In this document: piece after piece, positions 26,213-36,660 of the stretch | How positions within the stretch are numbered: the first letter of the stretch is position 1 | Layout of the letters: every line of letters begins with the position of its first letter | NCBI GenBank assembly: GCA_045588245.1 | Contig: JAZNDW010000022.1 | Span: forward strand, 17,935 to 81,934 | Direction of reading: 5' to 3' | DNA length: 64,000 nt | Source: DTU064 sp045588245 | GTDB lineage: Bacteria > Bacillota > Clostridia > Oscillospirales > CAG-272 | The notes under the pieces: model-generated | The model's database searches: none | Told to the model about the DNA's origin: nothing | The model's input: the letters and a program-made list of their open reading frames with translations, nothing else | Translations under genes and position numbers: made by a program

Positions 26213-28009
26213 TTAGCGACGGCTTGCCGCCGCGGCTTTGACTCGCTGCTTGTTTATCGAGCCCATTACGATGCCGACTACGATAATCACGAACACAAGC
26301 GCGCCAACCATAATAAGCGTTACCTGACCGAACGACAGTCCCCACGAGGAGTCCACGCCGGTAACGACGTATTCGATCTGTTCAACACGCGCGATAGCGT
26401 TCGCTGTCGCGTCATCAATCTCCGGAAGGATAACGTCCTCCGTACTCTCGCCCGGCACGTTCAAGCCGAGAACGTACTGTGTTTCGCTCTTGACGGACGC
26501 CAGATAAAAGTGTGCCGCACCGTTTATGTCGACCATAACGGCTTGCAGCCGTGTCAGCTCGCCGTTTTTCTCAACCTGATACAGATACGCGTTACTGTAT
26601 CCCATGCCTGAGGACGGCAGTTGGATTATAACTTCAGCGTCGATCTCGGCAGATTCCGCGAAGGTGATGATATAGCCGCGGTCCGTGCCAAGGCGCTCCG
26701 CAAGCTTCGACGTAAGCTCCGACAAGGTGTACGAATAGCTGTAATTGCCGGAAAGCTCCTCGTCCTTCATCTCGGAGCAATCAAGCTGCCAAGACGAGCC
26801 TTCATCATCGACGAACTTGAGCTTAAGATCACGTCCGCTGAGAGATTTTATAAAATCTTCATCCGGACTGACGCCGTCTTTCATGTAAACGGTCACGCTG
26901 ACGTGATCAGGTTTAACTCCCAAGCCCACAGCATCGCTGACGGATTGCAGCGACTCTTCAAGCGCTGGAAGCGCGGTGTCCCAGCCGTTATCGTTTTCGA
27001 TCGTGACGGTAAAGTCTGCAGTATAGGTGTCACCGTCGTCGTCACCGTTGTCGCCCGACGCGGGACGTTCGTGCACGATAACCGAAGAAACGGTCGAATC
27101 TTCATCGCTGTTGAGTTTTATACTCTGTTGGAGCTCGTCTCCGTTGTCGGAAATGTCGGTTTTGCCGAAATAGCTGTCGGCGGGAATGTCGCCGGGGCCG
27201 ATAACGCCGGTGCCGCTGAACGTGTCAACGTCTTTTACGATCTGTTGCTTGATCTGATCGGGATCGGTCTTCTCGCCGCCGTAATAGACGGTTGATAGTG
27301 CGTCACAATTCTTGAAGGAATAGTTTTCAAGGCTCGTGATCGTGTCGGGGAGCGAAACCGACATAAGCTTTTCGCAACCGTAAAACGTCCATTCGGGCAG
27401 TGAAGTCAGGCGAGCTTCTATCTTTGCGGTCATAAGGCTTTTGCAGTACGCAAAAACGGAATGTCCCATCGTTGATAGGTCGCTGTATATCGTTACGGTC
27501 AAGAGTGACTCACAGCGGTAAAACGCCTGATCGCCGAGATGTAACAGTCCGTACGGTAAACGAACGGTGTGAAGCGAAGTACAGCCGTAAAAAGCGCTGT
27601 TTCCGATTCGGGACACACGGGGTCCAATGTCAATCATGGAAAGCGAGCTGCAGCCCGCAAAAGCGAGCTCTCCGATAGTCAAAACCGTATCGGGGATATT
27701 CACCGCCGAAAGATTTTCGCAGCCGTAGAAGGCAAGCTTGCCGATCGAGGTGATGCCGTCGGGCATAATAACGCGGCGTATCTCATCCGCATACGCGTAC
27801 CACGGCGCCATATTGTCCTCGGTGTAGTTTGTCATATCGCCCGTGCCCGAGAGCGTGAGCGTACCTGCGGTGTACGACCAGGTAAGGTCGGCACCGCATT
27901 TGCCGCTTTCAGCGGCGGAGGTGGGAAGCACGAACGCAGCCGACACAAGCGCCGCCACGACGCAAAGCGCCAACAGCCGCGATATATTAAGTTTCAAATA
28001 TCGACGCAT
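26213..28009 (-). CDS. BspA-type leucine-rich repeat surface protein, membrane-anchored
   Basis: A 598-residue protein starting at 28009 (AAAGGAGG upstream). It has a signal peptide (about 1-33, ending PTSAAES), a WSYTAGTLTLSGTGDM beta module, then about seven LRR_5 units of the form LAFYGCENLSAVNIPDTV (about 75-250). A long extracellular region follows, then a C-terminal transmembrane segment (about 565-588) with a basic KQRVKAAAASRR tail. BspA-like LRR proteins bind host or bacterial surfaces. It is the last gene of the long leftward surface locus, 86 nt after the 1738-residue protein, and is followed by a terminator. The role as adhesin is inferred. Confidence 0.88.
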   Translation of the reverse strand: MRRYLKLNISRLLALCVVAALVSAAFVLPTSAAESGKCGADLTWSYTAGTLTLSGTGDMTNYTEDNMAPWYAYADEIRRVIMPDGITSIGKLAFYGCENLSAVNIPDTVLTIGELAFAGCSSLSMIDIGPRVSRIGNSAFYGCTSLHTVRLPYGLLHLGDQAFYRCESLLTVTIYSDLSTMGHSVFAYCKSLMTAKIEARLTSLPEWTFYGCEKLMSVSLPDTITSLENYSFKNCDALSTVYYGGEKTDPDQIKQQIVKDVDTFSGTGVIGPGDIPADSYFGKTDISDNGDELQQSIKLNSDEDSTVSSVIVHERPASGDNGDDDGDTYTADFTVTIENDNGWDTALPALEESLQSVSDAVGLGVKPDHVSVTVYMKDGVSPDEDFIKSLSGRDLKLKFVDDEGSSWQLDCSEMKDEELSGNYSYSYTLSELTSKLAERLGTDRGYIITFAESAEIDAEVIIQLPSSGMGYSNAYLYQVEKNGELTRLQAVMVDINGAAHFYLASVKSETQYVLGLNVPGESTEDVILPEIDDATANAIARVEQIEYVVTGVDSSWGLSFGQVTLIMVGALVFVIIVVGIVMGSINKQRVKAAAASRR

Positions 28010-28094
28010 AAGTGCCTCCTTTGATGATTTTGGGTGCATCCCCTCCCAAAAAGGGAGGGGATGGGATGTGAGATTTTAAGATGGAGATTGAATA

Positions 28095-31000
28095 TTACGG
28101 CCAGAACTGTTCGTATCCGTTGATATCGGAAGTGTAATTGTCTGCGCTATATAACTGCGGAGATTTTACACTACTACTAAGGCCGCTTGAGGTTGCGATA
28201 AGTTTTCCTCCTGTCGGCGTGTTTGACTGATACGTTGCGCCAGCAACATAGCCATACCGATATTCCGTTTCTGTAGTGGTCGTTGTGCCCAAACTGTATG
28301 TTTTACCCACTTTAGTGGGGTTAGCTGTTGCAACAGTATCACCTGATAACGTGATCGTATACGTCTTGCCCGCATAATACGTTACACCGTCGATTGTCCA
28401 GCTTGCGATCTCCATGTTTTGGGCAGTTGTTTCTCCCGTAACCGTTCTTGTGTTAATATATTCGGTCCAAATAAAATAATAATGTTTTGTGGTAATCTTC
28501 TTGTTTGTCGAATAGTCTGTACGAATATCCGCATTCTTGGCCCAGCCAGACCAATCAGAATATACGGGGTCAGCCGCTGTAGTTTCAACCCATGTCAGCT
28601 TGGGGAACGTTAACGTGACAGTACTACCCTCTGCCGTGACAGGATCGGGTCTGTCATCGGAAGGAATATTCGACGGAATATTACCGAACGAAAGCACGTA
28701 AGGCGATTCAGGTTGCTCAATCGTAACGGGCATGCTGAGCTGTACAGTATAGGTTACACCGTTATAAATAATCGGAATCTCTGTAAACGTTGTTTTGCCG
28801 GCAAGATACTTGGTATCATGTGCCGCTGTTTGACCAGCAGATCTACCTATCTTCTGCGTGTTAGACGCCGCGCCGGGAGCAAAGCTGAACACATGAGTCG
28901 TCGCTGTGTCGGCTGCATTCACCATCGTAAGCGATGCGGAAGTATAGTTAGCTACACCCGAAAGCTTCAACGTCACGCTCGGCATAGTATAACCCCAGAA
29001 TCCCCAGCCACTCTTTTCGCCTTTCATATAAACGGTAGCGTGATCTTTGTTTGCTGAAATAGTATTATAAACTCCAGCAACTTCACCAACAAGCCCACCA
29101 GACGTTCTTGTCGTTGAGAACGTCTCTCCCGCTACCGGACTTACCGCCTCAACAGTAACCGTCGGAGCATCTGTATCGACAATAATATCTGCTGCGTTGG
29201 GTAAAGATTCTCCTGTCAATTTAATATCATAATAAGTTTCGCCATCATCGAACGAGAATCTATAGTCGACCGTTACAAGTTCATAAGTACCTGCATACAT
29301 AAGCGAGTTAACGCTGCACGTTGTGATAATATCGTATGTCGAGTCTTTGTCACTATTGCGTTTTAACGTAATAGTGAAGTCACCAAACTCACCTTCCACA
29401 AATTCCGCAGCATCGATGGTATATCCACCCATTTCGCTCATGTTCTTTTTATAGTTATATGACAATGTGATAGTATCCAATCCATCAACAGGTTTGTTTT
29501 CAAAATCTGTTATGGACATCGCAAACGGATTAACTTCAAACGACGAAATCAAGAATTGCTTCAAAAATTCTCCCTCAAGAACCAAGTCGTCTCTGTTGAT
29601 GAACAAATTGTTGATAACCGATACGACCTTCGTCGTCTTGCCACTGTTGCTTAGATCAAATACGAGCGGAGCTTCCTCTGTATAGCTATATGCAACACCG
29701 TTATCTTCGCCTTCAAGACCCCAGATGCGGATCTCCTTAACAGCCCATACACCGTCGCGGCTACCTGCAACGTCGGCAGGAATTGCAAACGTCCAGTTAC
29801 CCGTCGTGTCGGCAACACCGATCACAGGTTCTTCAAGTTCCACGCCGTTCTTAGTAATGATCGCCGTGATGTTCGGCAGAGCCTCTGCATCGTTAAGCTT
29901 GAAGCTGAACTTAGCAATATCATTTCCTGTAGCGCCAACGGGTGAATACTGATAATCGGGCGTTACGTCGGAATCGAATGTAGGCGGCTTCGGCGAGGTG
30001 ATGATAAACGACGGCGAAGTTGTTGCATGTGTGATCGTGTTCGTGCCGGTGTCCGTCGTAACGTCAACTCTGTAGAAGTCGTACATACCGATCTTGGACT
30101 TGAATGTGCCGGTATAGTACTCTCCGTCCCATATAAGGTCCGTATTTAGTCCGTTTTCAATGAGCGCAGACGTTCTGCTCTTATAGTAGAGTTTAACGCC
30201 CGAACGTCCGGGCAACGGATTGCCCGTATCGTCCATGATCACGACATTCATGGTCAAATTTTTCATGTTGTCGGTCATTTCGGATTCTTTATAAAGGAAC
30301 GATGTCGGACTTTCCGTGTAGACCGCGACCTTCATGCCAAGGTATACCGTAGCCGATTTCTGCATATTTTCGTTCAATTCCTGGTATTCGCCATCGAGCA
30401 CCACGTACTGCAGCGAATATTCGCCCGACGTATTGAACGTTACAGAGCCGTTCCACGACGCCGTCGTGGGATTATACGTAAAGATTACGTTCGCAACGGA
30501 ACCGTCTTCTTCGCGGATGAAGCGTCCGACAACCGTTTTCGGCATCTTATTCACATCGGAGGATGCGAACTTCAACGAAAGGTCAGTCGAAACCGTTTTG
30601 TCCGCCGTCATGTACGTTATATGATTAGAAACGGACTCCCACGTAAGCTGTGTTACCGTAAAGCCTTCGATATGTACCGTCGGAAGCGTCGTCATATCAA
30701 GATCGTACTCGATTCCGTCAACACTGACGGTACGGAGAACGTAGTCACCGGGAGAGGTAAACGTGTAGCTCGACAACCACGTGTCGGACGCTTCGTCATA
30801 CGTGAACGTCATCGTGCCCTCGCGCGATCCCTGCGTCGAGTTGATCGTACGAATGAAGAATGCTGTCAGCGTCTTCGGCTGCGTACCGTCAACTTTAACG
30901 GTTACGTTCGTCGTCATGGGGTTGTCTTCGGTTGCCGTATCGAAATCAAACTCTGTCTTGTCAATCGATGCGGTGATCGTCATTTCCTGATACTTCAGTT

Positions 31001-33311
31001 CTTCGTTCTCAAAGTGGTTGAGGTCAACGGAGCTTCCGAACTGAATGTTAAGCTGACCCTGAATGTCAGCGGCGGAAAGAACGTCGCTGTTGTTAAGCTT
31101 ATCGCCGTCAAGATAAATGAGTGCTGTGATGCGGAACGGAACGTTCTGTTCAAGCTCTGTAATGGCAAGCACTTCGTTACCGTTGATGTCCTCGCCAAGG
31201 TTGAGGCTGTCGGAGCCGAGTACCAACGGAACGATAACTTTACCGTTGTTGGCGTAGTATTTATCGGTTGCCATTTCAGCGATGGCAAGCTGCGTACCGG
31301 TTGAGTCGATGAATACGACCTTCATCGCCTCAAGAAGCTTCAGGCTTCGCGCCTGATCTTCGGGCGTGTCCGCATAGTATACGTAGCAGCTGCCGCTGCC
31401 CTGTGTCGTGCTGTTTACGGAAAGTCCGGAGCTTCCGTCCCAAACGCGGTTTTCACCTTCGTATCCGATAACGGTCTGCACTTCTTTATACTTTTCTTTG
31501 GGCTCTACACCCTCTTCAGGCGTAAATACCGAATGGGTGTCGGCTCTGTACCACGTCACCGTGACTTCGTCGCCCTCGCCCTTCGTTTCGACCTTATATA
31601 GATCGTATGTTTCGGTGACCTGTTGCGTTACGGTTTCGGTTTCGCCGGTTTCTTCGTTGACCACCTCTTCGGTGAATTCCCTTGTAACGCTTACACTGTA
31701 AAGGAAAACTTCGTTACCGTTTGCGTCCTTTGCCGTGTCGCGTACCGTCTTTGATTCGGTGAGGATATTGCCCTCGAGCGTCAGATAGCTTCCTCTTGCA
31801 TTCGTTCTGACCCAAAGGTCGATTGCCATGCCGTATATATCCTTTGCAACGAGAGTTGCGGCGCCGCCCTTGTTCATGCCTTCGGCGTATTTGATGTCCG
31901 TTGAGAAATGTGACGTTTTTGTCGCATTTGTGGAAATGAGCGCGTAGATCTTACCGTCCATCGTTATACCGAGACGTCTTGCAGTCGCCGTAAGCAAAAG
32001 TCCTTGGCCGCCATTATAATTCTTACCGACATTCATGTATTCGCCGGTACGCTCTTCAAAGCGCTTCAGAATACCGTTTGTGATTATCGCGTAGCACGAT
32101 TTATTGTTATACGTCATCGCGTTTGATGCACCGATGCTGTTAACGGTAACGGGGTCACCGCTCGACCCATCAATAGTCTGAAGCGTACAGGAGCCGATGT
32201 TTACGATTCTGCCGATGATTCCGTTAACATCGTGATTGCCGTCATCAAACGTATATACAGTGTCCCATTGTACATCACCAAGTCCGCTTATATATACAAG
32301 ACGTTCGTAGTCGTTTTTGATAACGTCATAGTCGCTATAAAACTGTTTAAGATCGGTAATTTTGACGCCGTACGAAGAAAGGCTGTTCATATTGGAACGC
32401 AGAGTTTCCGCAGTGAACGGTGTATATTCTCTTGCAACACCGTCTGCGGTGTTGTTGTTTATAACGAACAGCTGGAAGTTGGCAAGCTCAACGAGAGCTT
32501 TTTCTTCGAGCTCGAACGTTTCAATGAACGCGGCGTACATGTCACGCATGTTTTGAATGTTTGCGCTTTTAATAGTTGGGTTTTTAAGCGTATCGGGGTC
32601 ATCGGACGCAGCCATGCGGTTAGTCATGTAAGTACCCATGATCGTCGCCAAAGATTCCATCCACGCTTTGTTCGACGTGATCTCGATATACTTGTTGGCG
32701 GCCGCAGCGTTCGCACTGGTAACGTCCGATTTTATCTCCTGATACTGATACTGATAGTCAGTAGCGCTACCAACCTTCGTTGAAGAAATAGCGCGGACGC
32801 CGAACGCGGCGTTTTCGGGAATGATAAACTGTCCGTTGCCGTCCTTACCAAGCTCCCACGAAGCATATGCAAAGTTACTCGCAAGCTCTTCCGCACGACC
32901 GTCTTCGCTGTAAACAGCACCGTAAAGCGGGCTTCCCGTAAGGTCTGACTTGTTCAGACGCGCAGGACGCAACGTCATGTTGTCAAGTCCGTAAGACGGG
33001 TCGGAAAGGTTGATAAGGTTACCCCACGTAATGTTACGTTCGATAAGCGGAAGATTACTGTCGCCCTCCGCAGATATCGCAGGGATACTTCCCTCCGGTC
33101 CGACAAGCGCGATCTCAAGGTTACCGTTCGAGGCGATCGTCGTGTTGACGCCCGACACCTCGGGGCTTGTGGAAAGAGAGAGCCATGCAAACGATACTGT
33201 GGTGAGCATCGTTGCAGAAACAATAAGAAGCAGCAACACCGCCGCGACTTTTTCTTTAAGTCTCGGCAACATCGACTGATATAATTTTATTCGTCTTTGA
33301 GATTCAGTCAT
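28095..33311 (-). CDS. Large SipW-substrate-like surface protein (TasA/camelysin-like N-terminus, Ig-like C-terminus)
   Basis: A 1738-residue secreted protein. A hydrophobic segment (about 20-45) leads into TVSFAWLSLSTSPEVSGVNT, the SipW-type processing region, followed by NLEIAL. Residues about 45-760 parallel the protein at 43772-45955 (ITWGNLINLSDPSYG, PARLNKSDLTGSPLYGA, ALIYLDGDKLNNSDV then a LNIQFGSS strand). The rest is a chain of beta-sandwich, Ig-like repeats with Thr/Val-rich strands and no C-terminal anchor. It looks like an elongated filament-associated adhesin or cap. The start (GGAAAGGAG) overlaps the stop of the upstream gene by one base. Confidence 0.8.
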   Translation of the reverse strand: MTESQRRIKLYQSMLPRLKEKVAAVLLLLIVSATMLTTVSFAWLSLSTSPEVSGVNTTIASNGNLEIALVGPEGSIPAISAEGDSNLPLIERNITWGNLINLSDPSYGLDNMTLRPARLNKSDLTGSPLYGAVYSEDGRAEELASNFAYASWELGKDGNGQFIIPENAAFGVRAISSTKVGSATDYQYQYQEIKSDVTSANAAAANKYIEITSNKAWMESLATIMGTYMTNRMAASDDPDTLKNPTIKSANIQNMRDMYAAFIETFELEEKALVELANFQLFVINNNTADGVAREYTPFTAETLRSNMNSLSSYGVKITDLKQFYSDYDVIKNDYERLVYISGLGDVQWDTVYTFDDGNHDVNGIIGRIVNIGSCTLQTIDGSSGDPVTVNSIGASNAMTYNNKSCYAIITNGILKRFEERTGEYMNVGKNYNGGQGLLLTATARRLGITMDGKIYALISTNATKTSHFSTDIKYAEGMNKGGAATLVAKDIYGMAIDLWVRTNARGSYLTLEGNILTESKTVRDTAKDANGNEVFLYSVSVTREFTEEVVNEETGETETVTQQVTETYDLYKVETKGEGDEVTVTWYRADTHSVFTPEEGVEPKEKYKEVQTVIGYEGENRVWDGSSGLSVNSTTQGSGSCYVYYADTPEDQARSLKLLEAMKVVFIDSTGTQLAIAEMATDKYYANNGKVIVPLVLGSDSLNLGEDINGNEVLAITELEQNVPFRITALIYLDGDKLNNSDVLSAADIQGQLNIQFGSSVDLNHFENEELKYQEMTITASIDKTEFDFDTATEDNPMTTNVTVKVDGTQPKTLTAFFIRTINSTQGSREGTMTFTYDEASDTWLSSYTFTSPGDYVLRTVSVDGIEYDLDMTTLPTVHIEGFTVTQLTWESVSNHITYMTADKTVSTDLSLKFASSDVNKMPKTVVGRFIREEDGSVANVIFTYNPTTASWNGSVTFNTSGEYSLQYVVLDGEYQELNENMQKSATVYLGMKVAVYTESPTSFLYKESEMTDNMKNLTMNVVIMDDTGNPLPGRSGVKLYYKSRTSALIENGLNTDLIWDGEYYTGTFKSKIGMYDFYRVDVTTDTGTNTITHATTSPSFIITSPKPPTFDSDVTPDYQYSPVGATGNDIAKFSFKLNDAEALPNITAIITKNGVELEEPVIGVADTTGNWTFAIPADVAGSRDGVWAVKEIRIWGLEGEDNGVAYSYTEEAPLVFDLSNSGKTTKVVSVINNLFINRDDLVLEGEFLKQFLISSFEVNPFAMSITDFENKPVDGLDTITLSYNYKKNMSEMGGYTIDAAEFVEGEFGDFTITLKRNSDKDSTYDIITTCSVNSLMYAGTYELVTVDYRFSFDDGETYYDIKLTGESLPNAADIIVDTDAPTVTVEAVSPVAGETFSTTRTSGGLVGEVAGVYNTISANKDHATVYMKGEKSGWGFWGYTMPSVTLKLSGVANYTSASLTMVNAADTATTHVFSFAPGAASNTQKIGRSAGQTAAHDTKYLAGKTTFTEIPIIYNGVTYTVQLSMPVTIEQPESPYVLSFGNIPSNIPSDDRPDPVTAEGSTVTLTFPKLTWVETTAADPVYSDWSGWAKNADIRTDYSTNKKITTKHYYFIWTEYINTRTVTGETTAQNMEIASWTIDGVTYYAGKTYTITLSGDTVATANPTKVGKTYSLGTTTTTETEYRYGYVAGATYQSNTPTGGKLIATSSGLSSSVKSPQLYSADNYTSDINGYEQFWP

Positions 33312-33919
33312 CAGTTTGCGCTCCTTTCCGAATCGTTTTCGTTGACGCAGTCAACGATAAATATACATTCTGTAGTATCAATATCAAACTCTGCTGTGAG
33401 CTTCATTTCAAGCTCCGACACTTCGCCGCCTGCCAGGGAATGTGTCACTTCTTCGCCCGAGCGGATAAACGTATAGACCCATCCGGCGCCGAGCTTTGCG
33501 TACAGTGCCGAGCTCTCGCCGAGCTGCTCGTGCGTTGCGGTGTAAGTTCTGTCACCTTCGACCTTCAGCTTCAAAGCCGCACCCGCCAACGGATCAGCCT
33601 CCCCCGGAAGAAACACACGTATCCTCACCGTCATGTCGTCCGTCGGGACGTCATCGCCGTCGCTGTTTTTGACGAAAACCGTCAGGCTCTCCTGTCCGTC
33701 GTCTGATTCCCAAACGGGATCCTCGCCGCCGTCCCAGTACGTAACGTACGCGGCCTGCTTTGAGTGGACGTCGAAGTTCACGTTTTGATTAATATTTGTA
33801 TAATACCGTCCGTACGTGATACCGACGGACATCTGTAAACAGATCCCAAGCAACAGCACCGCTGCCATAACACAGAACATGAACAGCTGTCGCCTGATAT
33901 TCAGTTTTATTACGTTCAT
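33311..33919 (-). CDS. Short SipW-substrate-like surface protein
   Basis: A 202-residue protein. A hydrophobic signal (about 12-33) is followed by TYGRYYTNINQNVNFDVHSK, which resembles the post-cleavage start of SipW-dependent proteins. The remainder is a small predicted beta domain with strands RIRVFLP and KLTAEFDI, ending in VDCVNENDSERSAN. No anchor, no enzyme motif. A TGATG overlap couples it to the giant paralogue downstream. A minor pilin-like or TapA-like adaptor is one possible role; this is inference from size and position. Confidence 0.65.
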   Translation of the reverse strand: MNVIKLNIRRQLFMFCVMAAVLLLGICLQMSVGITYGRYYTNINQNVNFDVHSKQAAYVTYWDGGEDPVWESDDGQESLTVFVKNSDGDDVPTDDMTVRIRVFLPGEADPLAGAALKLKVEGDRTYTATHEQLGESSALYAKLGAGWVYTFIRSGEEVTHSLAGGEVSELEMKLTAEFDIDTTECIFIVDCVNENDSERSAN

Positions 33920-33965
33920 GTTTCCATGCCTTTCAAAAAATTATGGTTAAGCTATATAGTACCCG

Positions 33966-35882
33966 TTATTCCGCCGCAGTTACGGTGTAAACAGCCTTGT
34001 CACTGTCATAAGTGCAGATATATCCCGAAGCAACGAATGCGCTGACGTCGCTGTCAAATGAGCCGCCGCTTATCGATATCGTTGCATGGGGTGCCTCTTC
34101 TTTATATTTTCTGACCGCAACGGAGCCTTCCGCATCGGATTTAACCGTCGTATTATCTCCGGAAATGTTGATAATAACGTCGCATTCATAAGACGCTTCA
34201 AGATAAATACCGTCGCCGGTGTCAGTCCAGCCGCTTGTCTGATACGCGGGCTCCGTATGAAGAGCTCCCGTGCCGCAAACGGATGAATTAACGATGTTTA
34301 CAGTTCCGCCCTTGACCGCCATGCCCGTGTATCCGGTTATGATACTTTCGGTCACGGTAAGCGTGCTGTCTTTTTGCGGATGATATATACCGGTATAGAA
34401 TCCCTTTACCGTACAGTTAGATACTCTTATGTCTGTATCACCGTAAGAACCGTTGCAAATAATGCCTGCGTAGGTTTGACCGTAAATTTCGCTGTTTTCG
34501 ACGACTACGACCGTGTCGTGCGAAGATTCATCCTCGTTACTGTAGATCCACAGACCGTATTTATCGCCCGTGATCTTAGAATCTCTGATATAGATAGCCG
34601 AGTCGGCATTGATTCCGTTTTCATGGTCACGCACGGTCACACCGCTGTCAACGCCTTCGATAACGACGCCGTCGAGCGTTACGCTCGCTCCGCTTGCGGC
34701 AATACCCGTAACGACACCGTCGCCGCAGCTGATAGTACCGTTAACAATAGTAACGGTTGCCCCTGTGGGCACGTCAAACACCTTTTCCGCCGTCGACGTC
34801 AGCGTATTACCGCCAAGATCGAGCACCGCATACGATCCGGGAACGAATGCAAGCGTTTCTGTCACCGCAACGTCTGCCGACAGCTCAAGAAGCATCGGCG
34901 TCGGCACAGACACGAGCGACTGCAAATTTGCTGCGTTCGCAATTTCAAAAGCTTCCACGCGGCTGTTCGTTCCGCTTACGTTGACCTGCGCCGTGCAGGA
35001 AAGATCGTCTCTTCCGGACAGCGCCGTGTCAGCTTCGGCGTTTGCGATGATCTCGTCGCGGGTGCAAAGGTAAAGCCACACGCCGTACCCGTCTTCGTTC
35101 ACGTCGATCGGGCAATAGCCGGCCTGATTGAAGCCGTCCGTGTTTTCAACAACGCCGACGTAACCGTCCGAAGACGTCAGTTCCATCAAAAATTCATCAA
35201 CCGTAATGTTCCCGTCGACCGTCAACAGCTTCCCTTCGCCGTCAAACGTTGTTTTAATCTCATCATAAGCGTACTGCACAGGACGGACGTAATCGAGCAC
35301 CTCCATCACGTTCCCGTCATAGTTTCCGACAACGTAATACCCGAGGACATCGTAGACCCACATCCATTTTACAGCAGGTGTATTATGATAATCTTCACCC
35401 ATGATCAGGGTGTCGCCCTGAAATACGGTATAAGTATAGCTGCTGTATTCACTTATATATACACGGTCCATTTTTTCTTCCGAGCGGACCTGAGAAGTTT
35501 CAACATAAAAGTATATGCGTTTCTTCATAAGCTCGTCCATGTCATGCTTCGACACGGTTACGCTTGCGGCAGCGATCGTTTCGCCGTTATTGATGAGCCG
35601 GATGGACACATACCCTTCGTCACCGGGCTGTGCCGTAACAGAAGTGTTGCCGACTAATATTTCTCCGTCAAAATCCCACGTTTCGGTAGTGAACATAAGT
35701 CCGCCGGTTTGCGTAACGTTCGTATACCAAGCCGCCGTCATCGAAAAAAGAAGCACGAGAGTTAAAGTAACGACAAGGACGATCATAATCGCACGCATTA
35801 CGATATTCGATTTTAATATTTTCAGCTTTTTTAATCCGTTTTCCAAGGATTCAATGCTGATCGGATTATTCCTTTTCGCCAC
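33966..35882 (-). CDS. SipW-substrate-like protein with parallel beta-helix domain
   Basis: A 638-residue protein. A cytosolic start, a membrane segment (about 28-50), then TAAWYTNVTQTGGLMFTTETW, matching the SipW-type signal region of neighbours. Residues about 50-320 form a mixed beta region. Residues about 335-600 read as a right-handed parallel beta helix: repeated short strands such as GATVTIVNGTI, ASVTLDGVVIEGV, TVVVVENSEIYG, DIRVSNCTVKG and TLTVTESIITG. The C-terminus ATISISGGSFDSDVSAF is a common gut-clostridial surface module. The start is a GTG (35882) inside the end of the SipW gene, overlapping by 17 nt, so translation is coupled. The exact start is uncertain. Confidence 0.78.
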   Translation of the reverse strand: MAKRNNPISIESLENGLKKLKILKSNIVMRAIMIVLVVTLTLVLLFSMTAAWYTNVTQTGGLMFTTETWDFDGEILVGNTSVTAQPGDEGYVSIRLINNGETIAAASVTVSKHDMDELMKKRIYFYVETSQVRSEEKMDRVYISEYSSYTYTVFQGDTLIMGEDYHNTPAVKWMWVYDVLGYYVVGNYDGNVMEVLDYVRPVQYAYDEIKTTFDGEGKLLTVDGNITVDEFLMELTSSDGYVGVVENTDGFNQAGYCPIDVNEDGYGVWLYLCTRDEIIANAEADTALSGRDDLSCTAQVNVSGTNSRVEAFEIANAANLQSLVSVPTPMLLELSADVAVTETLAFVPGSYAVLDLGGNTLTSTAEKVFDVPTGATVTIVNGTISCGDGVVTGIAASGASVTLDGVVIEGVDSGVTVRDHENGINADSAIYIRDSKITGDKYGLWIYSNEDESSHDTVVVVENSEIYGQTYAGIICNGSYGDTDIRVSNCTVKGFYTGIYHPQKDSTLTVTESIITGYTGMAVKGGTVNIVNSSVCGTGALHTEPAYQTSGWTDTGDGIYLEASYECDVIINISGDNTTVKSDAEGSVAVRKYKEEAPHATISISGGSFDSDVSAFVASGYICTYDSDKAVYTVTAAE

Positions 35883-36660
35883 CCTTTATCAGCTCCTCCT
35901 TCAATTCCTCGATAAGCTCCTCGCGAATCGCATCACACATTTGCTGATACTCTTCGTCGGACATATCCACAGCGCTGACACTATCCTTTTCTTCATTCAA
36001 ACGTATGTCTGTTGACTCCGTTTTTTTGTCCGCGGGCAAGGTTGCCGCCTTATTATCCTGTTCTGCCAGCTCTGTAACGAGCTTTGACATATCGTTTTTG
36101 AGTTTCATCACACTGCTCTGCATCATAATGCCGGCTACTAACATTGTCGGTAGCAATATGCACACCACAAAGCCGCTCTTGCTCGAAAAGAATGATATGA
36201 TCTGGGAAAACACGTTCGCGTTGCCGAGAATGCCGGAAACACGTCCGATAAGATTGCTCGAATCGACGTAATATCCGTCCGCAACGAGATTCGCATCTCC
36301 CTTTGTTTGCAAAAGCACGTTTCCGTTTTCGGAAACCGTTATATCTATAATTCTGTGCGTGATGATCTTTCCTATTGTCGTCGGTGATTTGGAGCTGAAC
36401 GTGATCACGTCGCCGACCTTCAATTCATTGATGTCGACTTTCTTTGTCATTATCAGATCTCCGACGAGGATCTCAGGCTCCATACTTCCCGTCACAACTC
36501 TGAAAAAGCTGTATTTGCCGAAAGATGCGTAACCTTTTCCGAGAACCTGTATTGAAACAGTCAGGCATATTACAACCGACAGCACCAAAAGAGCCGTCGT
36601 CAGAATTCCGACTATACGTCGCCGTTTTGTATTTTTTTTATTATTTTCCGATTCACTCAT
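35866..36660 (-). CDS. sipW: SipW-type (ER-type) signal peptidase I, copy 1
   Basis: A 264-residue membrane protease. The N-terminal segment (about 16-40) is followed by the catalytic GSMEPEILVGDL (Ser59) and ITHRI (His102). His in place of the Lys of ordinary type I peptidases is the ER-type/SipW hallmark. GDVITF and a second membrane segment (about 158-180) follow. A charged cytosolic tail of about 80 residues, ending in a Glu/Lys coiled coil, is longer than in classical SipW. SipW cleaves TasA-type precursors; here the adjacent substrate-like genes support the same job. It overlaps both neighbours (8 and 17 nt). Confidence 0.9.
   Translation of the reverse strand: MSESENNKKNTKRRRIVGILTTALLVLSVVICLTVSIQVLGKGYASFGKYSFFRVVTGSMEPEILVGDLIMTKKVDINELKVGDVITFSSKSPTTIGKIITHRIIDITVSENGNVLLQTKGDANLVADGYYVDSSNLIGRVSGILGNANVFSQIISFFSSKSGFVVCILLPTMLVAGIMMQSSVMKLKNDMSKLVTELAEQDNKAATLPADKKTESTDIRLNEEKDSVSAVDMSDEEYQQMCDAIREELIEELKEELIKGGEKE

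Noticed and set aside
34374..35657. A 427-codon plus-strand frame antisense to the beta-helix gene
   Set aside because: Arg/His-rich, no start site, no family resemblance; the minus-strand protein has clear repeats and a signal.
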